A DNA stretch of 64,000 nt from JANMES01 sp038329865 (GCA_038329865.1 JBBQNK010000011.1:35540-99539); one strand, 5' to 3'; positions 44,881-53,383 are shown, counted from the first letter of the stretch. Numbers and translations: made by a program. Notes: a model not told the origin generated them from the letters alone.

Positions 44881-45282
44881 ATGCCGGACCTGACGTACGA
44901 TCCGCCGTTCCCGACTGGCCCGCTCGCCGGCTACGTGCAGACGATCCGCATGACCGACGCCGGCAAACAAATCGGCTACGCAAGATGGTACGTGACTGAT
45001 GACGGAACGACCGGCGTCGCTCAATTGCTGGAGATCACGATCGCCCCACCTCACCGCCGCGCCGGCCACGGCCAGCGATTACTCCAGGCCGCCATCGAAC
45101 AGATCCGCCAATTCTTCCGCGCCAGAAAGCTCCCGCTCCGGCGAATCTGGATGAACGTGAACCAGAAAGACCAGGTCAACGGCCGAGCGATGATGACCCA
45201 CGCCGGGTTTCACCACATGGGGACGGTCTCGTCGATACTCAAGGATCAGGATGCGCTGATTTACGTTTTGTCTTTGGACTGA
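44881..45282 (+). CDS. GNAT-family N-acetyltransferase
   Basis: 133 residues. Acetyl-CoA motif A is in LLEITIAPPHRRAGHGQRLLQAAIEQIRQFFR (R-x-x-G-x-G-like RRAGHG). Motif B, NVNQKDQVNGRAMMTHAGFHHMG, follows. It transfers acetyl from acetyl-CoA to an amine; the acceptor is unknown. It follows the lipoprotein gene in a probable operon and is convergent with the aldo/keto reductase gene, one bp apart. Confidence 0.82.
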   Translation: MPDLTYDPPFPTGPLAGYVQTIRMTDAGKQIGYARWYVTDDGTTGVAQLLEITIAPPHRRAGHGQRLLQAAIEQIRQFFRARKLPLRRIWMNVNQKDQVNGRAMMTHAGFHHMGTVSSILKDQDALIYVLSLD

Positions 45283-45283
45283 T

Positions 45284-46231
45284 TCAGCGAAGGATCTCGT
45301 CGATCCGCGCGATCGTCGCTTCGTCGAGCTTGATGTCGCTGGCCTTGGCGTTTTCTTCGATCTGCGAAGGCTTGGTCGCGCCGATGATGCAGCTGGTGAC
45401 TTCTTTTCGCCGCAGGATCCATGCCAGTGCGAGCTGCGGCATCGTGCATTGCAGTTGCTCGGCCACCTTCGCCAGATTCTGAACTTTTACGAGCAGATTT
45501 TCATCGGCCACCATCGGCTTGATCCACTGGTTCGAGCGATCGTCCGTCGCCCGGCTGTCCTTCGGCGCGGCCGCGCCGGGTTTGTACTTGCCGCTCAAAA
45601 CCCCCTGCGCCAGCGGCGAGAAAACGACTTGGCCGATTCCTGCTTGATGTGAGAGCGGGAAGACTTTCGTCTCGGCATCGCGATTGATCGCGTTGTACAG
45701 CGGCTGGCTGCTCTTGGGTTTGTAGTAGCGATCGCCGCAGATTTTTAGGCACGCCTCGATCTGCTCCGGTGACCACATCGAAAATCCCCAGTACAGAATT
45801 TTCCCCTGGTGGATCAGATCGTCCATCGCCCGGACGGTTTCTTCCAGCGGCGTTTCGGCGTCGTAGCGATGGCACTGGTACAGATCGATGTAATCCAACT
45901 TCAGCCGCTTGAGGCTCGCTTCGCACTGCTCAAAAATGTGCTTGCGCGAAAGCCCGCGTTCATTCGGCCCCGAGCCCATCGGGAAAAACAACTTCGTCGC
46001 GAGCACGTAGGTCGACCGCCGTCGGATCTTGAGCAGCTCGCTCCACGATTCCTCGCACTTTCCCGCGGCGTAGCCGTTGGCGGTATCGAAGAAGTTAATG
46101 CCCGCGTCGAACGCTTTATCGAACAGCTTTTTGCCCGCCGCCTTCTCGATCGCATTCCCAAACGTGAGCCAGCCGCCAAGGCCGATCTCTGACAGTTTGA
46201 TTCCCGAATCGCCTAGTCTTCGATATTGCAT
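45284..46231 (-). CDS. Aldo/keto reductase
   Basis: 315 residues of TIM-barrel AKR fold. The catalytic tetrad is Asp49, Tyr54, Lys80 and His121 (FFDTANGYAAGK, LATKLFF, YQCHRYD). The C-terminal NADPH-binding Ser/Arg-rich region (SCIIGATKPSQIEENAKA) is present. It resembles the Kvbeta/YghZ-like reductases that reduce aldehydes or ketones with NADPH. GGAGAG precedes the ATG. Confidence 0.92.
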   Translation of the reverse strand: MQYRRLGDSGIKLSEIGLGGWLTFGNAIEKAAGKKLFDKAFDAGINFFDTANGYAAGKCEESWSELLKIRRRSTYVLATKLFFPMGSGPNERGLSRKHIFEQCEASLKRLKLDYIDLYQCHRYDAETPLEETVRAMDDLIHQGKILYWGFSMWSPEQIEACLKICGDRYYKPKSSQPLYNAINRDAETKVFPLSHQAGIGQVVFSPLAQGVLSGKYKPGAAAPKDSRATDDRSNQWIKPMVADENLLVKVQNLAKVAEQLQCTMPQLALAWILRRKEVTSCIIGATKPSQIEENAKASDIKLDEATIARIDEILR

Positions 46232-46249
46232 GATCTCTCCAATTCATTT

Positions 46250-46342
46250 TGAACACAGAGACACAGAGGCACAGAGAAAACGCGGAGCAATCAGTTGTCT
46301 AAATTCTCCGCGCTTTCTCTGTGCCTCTGCGTCTATGTGTTC
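46250..46342. repeat. Inverted repeat with CACAGAG(A/G) octamer arms (copy 1)
   Basis: The left arm is GAACACAGAGACACAGAGGC, continuing CACAGAGAAAACGCGGAG. The right arm is the complement ending in TGTGTTC. It lies between the AKR start and the DUF1802 stop. Confidence 0.9.
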
Positions 46343-46344
46343 AT

Positions 46345-46920
46345 TTATTTCTTCAGTCGATCCAGAATTTCCGTCCGTCGATCCTCAAATGCCGCGTCGC
46401 TCATCACCGGCGTTGCGTCGATCGCCACCTCATTCTCCAGCGGCACCCAGCTCTTGCACCCGGCGTACGCCGGCGTGTTGCGGAGCGTCACCGGCGATGC
46501 CAGCTTGTACGCCCGCACCGTCAACAAATACAGCGGATTCTTCGGCTTGTAGTTGAACCGCATATCAATCAGCGGCGGCGCCCAGATGTGCTCCTTGTCC
46601 AGCCGATCAATCTGCTCGCGCGACTGCAGTTGCAGAATATCCACGATTTCCGCCACGAATTGGATCAATATCTCATCCGGCTCGGCCGAGTGCGAAACCA
46701 TCTTCGCCTGCTCCGCCGGCTTGAGCATCGCCAGGTTCTGATGCAGGAATGTCGGGAACAGCAGGAATTTCCGATGCTCGATCTCAAACCCGCCGATCGA
46801 TTCACTGATCCCGCCCTTGCGGAGCAAAATCATCTGCCGGCCAGTGCCGAGGGCGCGGCAGACGATGTCCCACTCCTTGAGCGCGACCTGTAACGTAGTT
46901 GGGAAATTCAAAGGCGGCAA
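46345..46920 (-). CDS. DUF1802 family protein
   Basis: 191 residues from a TTG at 46920, with a TAAAAT box seven nt upstream and no Shine-Dalgarno. The N-terminus TLQVALKEWDIVCRALGTGRQMILLRKGGISE is typical of DUF1802, followed by FEIEHRKFLLFPTFLHQN and a C-terminal RAYKLASPVTLRNTPAYAGCKSWVPLE. The family is of unknown biochemical function. It resembles endonuclease-like or nucleic-acid-binding proteins in layout, but I cannot support that. The gene at 46987 is divergent. Confidence 0.78.
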   Translation of the reverse strand: MPPLNFPTTLQVALKEWDIVCRALGTGRQMILLRKGGISESIGGFEIEHRKFLLFPTFLHQNLAMLKPAEQAKMVSHSAEPDEILIQFVAEIVDILQLQSREQIDRLDKEHIWAPPLIDMRFNYKPKNPLYLLTVRAYKLASPVTLRNTPAYAGCKSWVPLENEVAIDATPVMSDAAFEDRRTEILDRLKK

Positions 46921-46986
46921 GCAATCGATTTTACTCGGCTGGTGCTCGTGGCGAAACTATGCGCGCGTGCTACCGTCTAATCACCA

Positions 46987-47529
46987 ATGAAACGCCGCCT
47001 CCTGTTTCTGCTGGCCAACGTGTTCCTGCTCCTCTGCGGGGCGGCCGTGTTTGAGCGGATTTTTGGATGGCGGATGGATGGACTGATCAATGAAGTACGT
47101 GTCGAGAGGCTTCATTCGAGATATTCCATTCGGCCGAGCAATGGACAGCTAGTCATTCTTATCATAAACCTCGATACGGTTAAGGTTCCGCCGAGTGATT
47201 CCGTGAAACCATATTCGGCCTACGGCCATCAAACAAATCGAACTTTTGCGGGCGCGGATATTCAAAGTTTCTTAATGACGTACACGCTGGAGTCAGGCGC
47301 AGAGCTCGACCACCTGAGCTATCGAACCATTTTCATCGACCTCCGGATGATCGCGACATTAGCAGGTGTGATCGCGGCGGTTTGCTTCTGGCGGTATCGG
47401 CGGGCGTTGCAAAAGGATCGCCGCAGAAAGATGGGCCAATGCCCGGCCTGCGGCTACGACATGCGGGCCACGCCCGATCGCTGCCCAGAGTGCGGCACCG
47501 TTGTCGTGGCGCAAGTCGCGGCAAAATGA
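46987..47529 (+). CDS. Membrane protein with C-terminal zinc ribbon
   Basis: 180 residues. An N-terminal helix (RRLLFLLANVFLLLCGAAVFE), an external domain of about 90 residues and a second helix (RMIATLAGVIAAVCFWRYRRAL) are followed by a cytoplasmic zinc ribbon MGQCPACGYDMRATPDRCPECGTVV. This C-terminal tag with CPxCGYDxRATPxRCPECG is a hallmark of Phycisphaerae membrane proteins. Function is unknown. It is convergent with obgE. Confidence 0.8.
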   Translation: MKRRLLFLLANVFLLLCGAAVFERIFGWRMDGLINEVRVERLHSRYSIRPSNGQLVILIINLDTVKVPPSDSVKPYSAYGHQTNRTFAGADIQSFLMTYTLESGAELDHLSYRTIFIDLRMIATLAGVIAAVCFWRYRRALQKDRRRKMGQCPACGYDMRATPDRCPECGTVVVAQVAAK

Positions 47530-47572
47530 TGACGCGCACAAGGTCCAGCGATTGTGATTGCGGAGAGTTAAG

Positions 47573-48577
47573 TTACGCTGGTTCTTCAGCGCGTTTCAGG
47601 TGGTGCCACACCACATCAAGCAACTTTTCGATCCCGATTCGGCTGACGCCCGAGATGGCGAAAATTTCCTTGTCGGGTAAATCCTTGCGGAGCTTCTCGA
47701 TCGCTTCGTCGTCGATTGCCAGGTCCAATTTATTCGCGGCGATGATCTCGTCTTTCTTCGCAAGCACGTCGCTGAAGCTTTCCACTTCCTTGCGAATCTT
47801 GTGGTAATTGTCGGCCGGGTCGGAGCCGTCGGGCGGGTAGAGATCGAGTAGGTGGACGATGATTTTCGTCCGCTCGATGTGCCGCAAGAATGCGTGGCCG
47901 AGGCCCGCGCCGTGCTGGGCGCCTTCGATCAAGCCGGGGATATCCGCGATGACCATCCGGCGGTCGCCGACTAAATCGGCGATGCCGAGTTGCGGCTCGA
48001 GCGTGGTGAACGGGTAGTCGGCGACTTTCGGCCGAGCGTGCGAGACGGTCCGCAGCAGCGTGCTCTTGCCGGCGTTGGGCATGCCGACGAGGCCGACGTC
48101 GGCGATGAGTTTAAGTTCGAGCTTGAGATTGCGGGCCGCGCCTTCAGTGCCGGGCTGTGCGTAGCGCGGGGCTTGGTTCGTAGACGATTTGAAGTGAACG
48201 TTGCCGAGCCCGCCCTTGCCGCCCTGGGCGATGACGATTCGCTTTTCGTCTTTGTCGAGATCGGCGATGAGCATCTGCGTGTCGGCATCAAACACCAGCG
48301 TGCCGACGGGGACTTGGATAATCAGATCGTCACCACTCAGGCCGAAGCATTTGCTGCCCATGCCGTGCTGGCCACGGTCGGCGATCCAATGGTGCTTGCC
48401 AGCGAAATCAAGGAGCGTGTTCTTGTTTTCGTCGGCGACGAAAATGACCGACCCACCGCTCCCACCGTCGCCGCCGTCGGGGCCGCCCTTGGGCGTGAAC
48501 TTCTCGCGCCGGAACGAGACGCAGCCCGCGCCGCCGTCACCGGCTTTGACGTAGATTTTGGCTTCATCGATAAACAT
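47573..48577 (-). CDS. obgE: GTPase ObgE/CgtA
   Basis: 334 residues. An Obg fold rich in Gly loops at 1-158 (DGGAGCVSFRREKFTPKGGPDGGDGG) is followed by the G domain. The G1 loop is GMPNAGKSTLL, switch II DIPGLIEGA and G4 NKLDL. Obg binds the large ribosomal subunit and links growth and stress. It is downstream of rpmA on the same strand, the standard rpmA-obgE order. The start codon directly adjoins the AGGACTT repeat, and no Shine-Dalgarno is visible. Confidence 0.96.
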   Translation of the reverse strand: MFIDEAKIYVKAGDGGAGCVSFRREKFTPKGGPDGGDGGSGGSVIFVADENKNTLLDFAGKHHWIADRGQHGMGSKCFGLSGDDLIIQVPVGTLVFDADTQMLIADLDKDEKRIVIAQGGKGGLGNVHFKSSTNQAPRYAQPGTEGAARNLKLELKLIADVGLVGMPNAGKSTLLRTVSHARPKVADYPFTTLEPQLGIADLVGDRRMVIADIPGLIEGAQHGAGLGHAFLRHIERTKIIVHLLDLYPPDGSDPADNYHKIRKEVESFSDVLAKKDEIIAANKLDLAIDDEAIEKLRKDLPDKEIFAISGVSRIGIEKLLDVVWHHLKRAEEPA

Positions 48578-48695
48578 AGGACTTAGTGCTTAGGACTTAG
48601 GACTTAGTGGAAATGCAAAAGACTGAGTGAAGCCGCCATCCGGCGTGCGTCACTCAGTCTTTTACTAAGTCCTAAGTCCTTAGTCCTAAGTCCTG
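48578..48695. repeat. Inverted repeat with AGGACTT heptamer arms (copy 7), enclosing a hairpin
   Basis: Heptamer arms at 48578-48609 and 48662-48695. Between them is a separate hairpin, AAAAGACTGAGTGA (48617-48630)/TCACTCAGTCTTTT (48650-48663), that looks like a bidirectional terminator. It lies between rpmA and obgE. Confidence 0.9.
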
Positions 48696-48696
48696 C

Positions 48697-48957
48697 TTAG
48701 GCCGTCGCAGCGGCAACGTCTTCAGTGCGGATGTGCACCTTGCGGCCCTGGAATTCCACGCGGCCGTCTTTGAGGGCGAACAGCGTATCGTCCTTGCCGA
48801 TGCCGACGTTAAATCCGGGCATGAATTTCGTGCCGCGCTGGCGGATAATGATCGACCCTGCGCCGACGACTTCGCCGCCGTACGCCTTCACGCCGCGGTA
48901 TTGCGGATTGCTGTCGCGGCCGTTCTTGGTCGAGCCTTGACCCTTCTTATGTGCCAT
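48697..48957 (-). CDS. rpmA: 50S ribosomal protein L27
   Basis: 86 residues, normal for L27. The start MAHKKGQGSTKNGRDSNPQYRGVKAYGGEVVGAGSIIIRQRGTKFMPG is diagnostic. It sits at the peptidyl-transferase centre. Its usual partner rplU (L21) does not precede it: the next gene upstream is the divergent PhyH-like gene. obgE follows, separated by the heptamer repeat with hairpin. AAAAAGGTGA just upstream contains the ribosome-binding site. Confidence 0.98.
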   Translation of the reverse strand: MAHKKGQGSTKNGRDSNPQYRGVKAYGGEVVGAGSIIIRQRGTKFMPGFNVGIGKDDTLFALKDGRVEFQGRKVHIRTEDVAAATA

Positions 48958-49129
48958 AAATCACCTTTTTCAGCTAAAAACAACCCTTTGCTTGCGCAGG
49001 AGGGGTCGAGAAAGGTAACCGAGACGGGCTTGGGATGCAAGCATTCGGTCGAATGGAGAAGGGAAACGGTTGTTTGGAGGAAGGATTTGCTCAATTGACG
49101 TTTTCAAACGCACTGAGCATGATTCCTCC

Positions 49130-49963
49130 ATGCCACATGATCTCGATGACTATCTGTTCGACCTGAATGGTTTCACGATCCTCCGCAACGCCGTCGACAC
49201 GGGACACATCGCCGACCTCAACGCAGTGCTCGACCAAGTGCCGCAGGATCTGCCGTACCAGGCGTGGTGGGGCAACACGCAGCGGCTGGATAACAACAAA
49301 TTCACCGGCATGGAGCTGCAGAATATCGTCGAAGGCGGCGAACCGTTCGAGCGGATGATCGATCACCCGGCCTGGGTCGATCGCGTCCACCGTTACTGCG
49401 GCGAGGAAGGGTCGTACGTCGACGGGCTCTTCATCGACGAGTGCTTCGCGTCGATCCGCCGCACCGGTGGGTTTTTTCCGTTTCACTCCGGCGGATTTCA
49501 AGGCGCGCTGCGGGGAAAGTATCACTACGAGAACGGAAAATTCCGCTGCGGGCAGGTGAACATCCTGCTTGCGCTGACTGACATTGGACCCGGTGATGGC
49601 GGGACGGTTGTCATCCCGGGCAGTCATAAGAGCAACTTCATGCATCCTGATTTGAACTGCTCGTGGGACGAGCAGGTGAAGCGCGGCCACAACAACATCG
49701 CCGGCGATGTGGTGCGCGAGGTGCACTTGAAGAAGGGAGACGCCCTGCTCTTTGCCGACGGCATCTGCCACGGCGCCAGCGCCCGAACCAACCCCGGCGA
49801 ACGGCGAGTGGTCATCTTCCGCTACGGCGTGAGTTGGGGCAGCACCCGGCACGGGTATCGGTATTCGAACGAGTTGCTGAACCGCCTCACGCCCGCGCGG
49901 CGGAAAATTCTGGAGCCGATCCCGCCGAGGTCACATCAAAAACCGGGCGGGCCGGCGAAGTAG
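49130..49963 (+). CDS. Phytanoyl-CoA dioxygenase-like protein with HxG in place of HxD
   Basis: 277 residues from ATG 49130. Double-stranded beta-helix fold of the PhyH family: LNGFTILRNAVD at the N-terminus, the core QVNILLALTDIGPGDGGTVVIPGSHKSNF, and the distal iron-binding His214 in FADGICHGASARTNPGERRVVIFRY. The first iron-binding motif reads His119-Ser-Gly (FPFHSGGF) rather than H-x-D. In 2-oxoglutarate halogenases the Asp is replaced by Gly or Ala, so the change could alter chemistry, or the enzyme may be inactive. No substrate clue in the context. Confidence 0.8.
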   Translation: MPHDLDDYLFDLNGFTILRNAVDTGHIADLNAVLDQVPQDLPYQAWWGNTQRLDNNKFTGMELQNIVEGGEPFERMIDHPAWVDRVHRYCGEEGSYVDGLFIDECFASIRRTGGFFPFHSGGFQGALRGKYHYENGKFRCGQVNILLALTDIGPGDGGTVVIPGSHKSNFMHPDLNCSWDEQVKRGHNNIAGDVVREVHLKKGDALLFADGICHGASARTNPGERRVVIFRYGVSWGSTRHGYRYSNELLNRLTPARRKILEPIPPRSHQKPGGPAK

Positions 49964-49974
49964 CGAAGAAATGA

Positions 49975-50056
49975 TGAACACAGAGGCACAGAGACACAGA
50001 GAAGACCAGAATTGATACTTCTACTTCTTCTCTGTGTCTCTGTGTCTCTGTGTTCA
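49975..50056. repeat. Inverted repeat with CACAGAG(A/G) octamer arms (copy 2)
   Basis: Left arm GAACACAGAGGCACAGAGAC and right arm GTCTCTGTGTCTCTGTGTTC flank a spacer of about 30 bp. It lies between convergent genes. Confidence 0.9.
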
Positions 50057-50066
50057 TTCCAGTATT

Positions 50067-51368
50067 CTATTTCGCGATCTCGCCGTTCGCCTCGTGGTAC
50101 GGCTCAACCACCTCTTCCCACAAGATGCGAGGCCCTTCAAGGTTCATGCCCTTGCGGTGGATGTCGAAGACGTTCGTGCTCCCTTTGCCCTTTGAATAAT
50201 CCTTGTAGCCGCGTTCGAGCTTGTAATAGAGATCGGTGATGCCGACGTTCATTTTCGCGAGGATTTCGTCGGCTTGCTTGCCTTTTTTCCAATACCCGCC
50301 GGCGAGCAGAACGATGTGGTTGGTGAGGTTGCAGCGGAATCCGTCGAAGGAGTATCCCATCGCGCTGCGTGGGCCGCCGGCGTCTTTGGAGTCGAACTCG
50401 GCGAGCATGCCATCCTTGCCCACGTTCGGCAGCTTGTCCGCCCCGCTGTCGACCATGCCGGCGCCGTCCTTTCCTTTGCCGTCATTCAGGCCGGCGTTGA
50501 CCTTCGCGCCGTAGGTTCGCATCGTCAGGCCGTAGTAGATGTCCATCGGGTCGCTGAGGTCTTTTCCAAGGTAGCGGTAGTTCTTGATCGTCGACGCAAT
50601 GGTCGGGCCGTCAGGCGCTTTGGAATCGGGGTGGGCAGCCTTCCAGTTGAACGTGTCGTAGGTGTTGTTCAAGCCGGCCGCCTTGAGTTCGGCGACGAAG
50701 GCGTCGTGATTGTAGTTGTCGAGGACTTTATGCGCCTCGGCCGCGCCGCCGAAGTAGAAGACGGCGACGATCATCTCGCCGATCATTCCCTCGCGGTAAT
50801 TCGGGTTCCAGCCTCGGTTGAGGTTGTCATCGCCGTCGAGGGCGGTGGTTTTTTTGCCGTCGGCATAGCCGGCATCGGACGTGGTGTAGGCCGACCCAAT
50901 CAGCGCGGCCCGCATGAGCAGGTCGACTTTCGCCTGCTCTTCTGGCTTAAGCTTGTTCCACACGCGTGGTGTGAGCTTCACCAGCGCGTACATGCCGGTG
51001 ACGTGGCGCTCGTGCTGAGCGGGGTAACCGCCGTTGGCGCTGATGCTGTTGTCGGCGGTCATGTTGTAGCGGATTTGCTCGAGCAGGCGTGCGTCGGCCG
51101 AGGTGTCGCCCTGCATGGCGGCCAAGGCAAGCGTGATCGAGACGCCGCCGCCACCGCCGCCGTCGGTGTGGGCGCCGCCTTTGATGTGGCGGTTGAATCG
51201 AATCATCGGCGCGGCGATGGCGGCATCGACGGCTTTCGTCGGCACTGGCGGAAGGGTCGGCAGATTGCCGGCCGGGTGCGCCGCGGGCTTGTCATCGGCC
51301 GACCACGAGACCAGCGGCAGGAACACCAGCACCGTCAACGTTAAGGGGAGCAAAACCCGTAATAGCAA
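50067..51368 (-). CDS. Secreted helical-barrel-like protein of unknown function
   Basis: 433 residues from a TTG at 51368 with GGAGG six nt upstream. The signal peptide is (M)LLRVLLPLTLTVLVFLPLVSWSA. The mature part is helical with Gly-rich loops (IKGGAHTDGGGGGGVSITLALAAMQGD, NRGWNPNYREGMIGEMIVAVFYFGGAAEAHKVLDNYNHDAF). Such spaced helices with His/Tyr/Asn pairs suggest an alpha/alpha-barrel, as in polysaccharide lyases or terpene-cyclase-like folds, but no catalytic motif is certain. I do not recognise a family. Confidence 0.7.
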   Translation of the reverse strand: MLLRVLLPLTLTVLVFLPLVSWSADDKPAAHPAGNLPTLPPVPTKAVDAAIAAPMIRFNRHIKGGAHTDGGGGGGVSITLALAAMQGDTSADARLLEQIRYNMTADNSISANGGYPAQHERHVTGMYALVKLTPRVWNKLKPEEQAKVDLLMRAALIGSAYTTSDAGYADGKKTTALDGDDNLNRGWNPNYREGMIGEMIVAVFYFGGAAEAHKVLDNYNHDAFVAELKAAGLNNTYDTFNWKAAHPDSKAPDGPTIASTIKNYRYLGKDLSDPMDIYYGLTMRTYGAKVNAGLNDGKGKDGAGMVDSGADKLPNVGKDGMLAEFDSKDAGGPRSAMGYSFDGFRCNLTNHIVLLAGGYWKKGKQADEILAKMNVGITDLYYKLERGYKDYSKGKGSTNVFDIHRKGMNLEGPRILWEEVVEPYHEANGEIAK

Positions 51369-51497
51369 GACGCACCTCCGCAAGATTGAATTGAAAACTG
51401 TTCCGCCGGGATCAGGTGATATGGTAGTCGAATCGCGGGCGATTTGCAGGCGGTGTGCAATAAACAAAGCTTATCGAGTACGCGTCAATCCAAACGA

Positions 51498-51580
51498 ATT
51501 CGTCATCCTGAGGTACTCCGAAGGATCTAACCGGCCCGTGCGGGAAGCTAGATCCTTCGGAGTACCTCAGGATGACGAAT
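51498..51580. repeat. Inverted repeat, CATCCTGAGGTACTCCGAAGGATC family (copy 2)
   Basis: Arms of 32 bp (51498-51529, 51549-51580) are exact reverse complements. The spacer is ACCGGCCCGTGCGGGAAGC-like. It lies downstream of the gene at 51602. Confidence 0.93.
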
Positions 51581-51601
51581 TATTGCTGACCGATACGATC
51601 G

Positions 51602-52288
51602 TTACCGCATGACCCAGCTTTCGGCGTTTTCGTTCACCACGTCTTCGCCGGGGTAAACGTCATCGCCGTTGATGAAGAAATTCAGCTGCAGGGTTTTGCG
51701 GAGGATGACGAGATTCTTGCCCGCTTCCTTGAATTCCGCGCCGGTCTTCAGCTCGATTAAATTGCCGTCAACTTTCTTGAACTGGCGGACTTCGCCGCTC
51801 AGGCCGGAAACGAAAATCGAGAAATGCCCGAGTCGCGGCGTGGGCTCGGCCCAGATGGCAACACTCTCCTTCGCTTCGGCGTCGCCGATGCGGATCGTGC
51901 CGGAGACTTTGGTGGCCGGCTCCATCAGCGGCTTCCTTTCCCGCTCCTTGATCGCGTCAAAAACTTTGCCCGGGATGTCTTTGCCGTCGCTTTGAATGAC
52001 CCGGCCGTCTTCGGTGAGAAACTCGATGGTCGGCAGCCACATTTGCTCGCGGTCGGTCTTGTTGGTGACGAGGTAGGTCATGTACCAGTAGGCTTGGGGG
52101 CCTTTTTCACCGGGGACATCGACGACGATTCGCTTGGGCAGTCCGTGCTCGAACTTCAGCTGCCAGGAGAGCGGATAGACGTTTGGCGTGGGATAAGGCT
52201 TAGCGGCGGGCGGGTCGGCCATGAGGCTTCCGACGCACGCCACGATGGCGAACAGGGCAACGGCGAGAATTCGATTCAACTTGAGCAT
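51602..52288 (-). CDS. Secreted protein of unknown function
   Basis: 228 residues. The signal peptide is MLKLNRILAVALFAIVACVGSLMA. The mature part is beta-rich (YPLSWQLKFEHGLPKRIVVDVPGEKGPQAYWYMTYLVTNKTDREQMWLPTIEFLTEDG, then KESVAIWAEPTPRLGHFSIFVSGLSGE). The layout resembles periplasmic beta-sandwich proteins common in planctomycetes. GGAGG precedes the ATG. It is divergent from the GNAT gene. Confidence 0.7.
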   Translation of the reverse strand: MLKLNRILAVALFAIVACVGSLMADPPAAKPYPTPNVYPLSWQLKFEHGLPKRIVVDVPGEKGPQAYWYMTYLVTNKTDREQMWLPTIEFLTEDGRVIQSDGKDIPGKVFDAIKERERKPLMEPATKVSGTIRIGDAEAKESVAIWAEPTPRLGHFSIFVSGLSGEVRQFKKVDGNLIELKTGAEFKEAGKNLVILRKTLQLNFFINGDDVYPGEDVVNENAESWVMR

Positions 52289-52342
52289 GGTGTGAGCCTC
52301 CGCGGTGTCTCGTATGCTGCATTTCGCAACAGAATATTCGGC

Positions 52343-52370
52343 TTGCCCCTTCGCAAAGCTGCGGTATTCT
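52343..52370 (+). promoter_or_regulatory. Promoter-like boxes for GNAT gene, leaderless spacing
   Basis: TTGCCC (52343-52348), 16-nt spacer, TATTCT (52365-52370), then 8 nt to the GTG at 52379. No Shine-Dalgarno is present. Confidence 0.4.
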
Positions 52371-52378
52371 CTAGTTGC

Positions 52379-53383
52379 GTGCGATCTCTGTCAAATTTGT
52401 TCCGCCGCGATGACGGTACGGTTCCTGAGGAATCGCCCATCCTCTGCCGCGCGCCCCTGCCGGACGAGGTCAACGTCGCCCTGCGGATGATCCTATCCTC
52501 CGACGGCCACCGCCCGACTGACGAGCAGGTCGTCGATTTCCTTCGCTACATTGTAGCACGCGGCGTGGATTTATCGGACCTCAAGCTCGCCGAGCAGAAC
52601 GGGCGCGTGCAGTGGGCGGTTCTTCCCGTCGTCTCGCCGGGCAAGACGATGCTGCTCTTTGGATCGACCGACCGCACGCGCGAGCATGAGCAGCGTTGCG
52701 CCGGCCGGGTGATTAACGAAACCTGCGCCTCGTTCGCGCGGCGCGATGTCCACCTGGCCCAGGTGCTGGTCGATCCCGGAAATCATCCTGCGCGACACTT
52801 GTTCCACCAGTGCGGATTTTCTGACCTAGCCGAACTGCAATATCTGAACACGCACGTGCGATCTTCCGTCCCGCCGGTGCAGATGCCGCTCGGGTTTTCC
52901 TGGGAGACTTATTCGCCGGTCACGCACGGCGTATTTTCCAAAACGATCCTGGCCAGCTACGAAGCGAGCCTCGATTGCCCAGCCCTGAGCGGCATGCGAC
53001 ACATCGACGACGTGATCGCCAGCCACAAAGCCAGCGGCGAATTTAATCCCGAGCACTGGTTTCTCCTCTACGAGAAATCAACGCCGCTCGCGGTGCTGCT
53101 ACTCGCTCATGTGCCGCGATCGGATTCGATGGATTTGGTATATCTCGGCCTAGTTCCGCAGGCACGCGGGCGCGGCCTTGGGGCGTTGGTTCTTCGCAAG
53201 GCGTTGCGGTCGGCGCTGGAGTCGAACGTCGCCAAGCTCACGCTCGCCGTTGATGCCGCCAATACGCCGGCCATCAAGCTCTATTACCGCCACGGGATGG
53301 AGAAGCTCGGCAGCAAGCTAGCGATGATCCGCGACCTCCGCCCGCTGGTGGCGAGGCACGGCAAACCGCAGGTCGTCGGCTGA
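52379..53383 (+). CDS. GNAT-superfamily acetyltransferase (two-domain)
   Basis: 334 residues from GTG 52379; upstream in-frame sequence overlaps the divergent gene. The C-terminal half is a GNAT domain with the acetyl-CoA loop DLVYLGLVPQARGRGLGALVLRKALRSALESN and the C-terminal AVDAANTPAIKLYYRHGMEKLGS. The N-terminal half (LPVVSPGKTMLLFGSTDRTREHEQR...HLAQVLVDPGNHPARHLFHQCGFSDLAELQYL) looks like a second, degenerate GNAT domain. Tandem-GNAT proteins include mycothiol synthase, but the acceptor here is unknown. It is the last gene before the dnaA region. Confidence 0.78.
   Translation: MRSLSNLFRRDDGTVPEESPILCRAPLPDEVNVALRMILSSDGHRPTDEQVVDFLRYIVARGVDLSDLKLAEQNGRVQWAVLPVVSPGKTMLLFGSTDRTREHEQRCAGRVINETCASFARRDVHLAQVLVDPGNHPARHLFHQCGFSDLAELQYLNTHVRSSVPPVQMPLGFSWETYSPVTHGVFSKTILASYEASLDCPALSGMRHIDDVIASHKASGEFNPEHWFLLYEKSTPLAVLLLAHVPRSDSMDLVYLGLVPQARGRGLGALVLRKALRSALESNVAKLTLAVDAANTPAIKLYYRHGMEKLGSKLAMIRDLRPLVARHGKPQVVG

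Noticed and set aside
51824..52378. Upstream extension of the GNAT gene
   Set aside because: It overlaps a minus-strand gene with a clear signal peptide and has no similarity to GNAT proteins.
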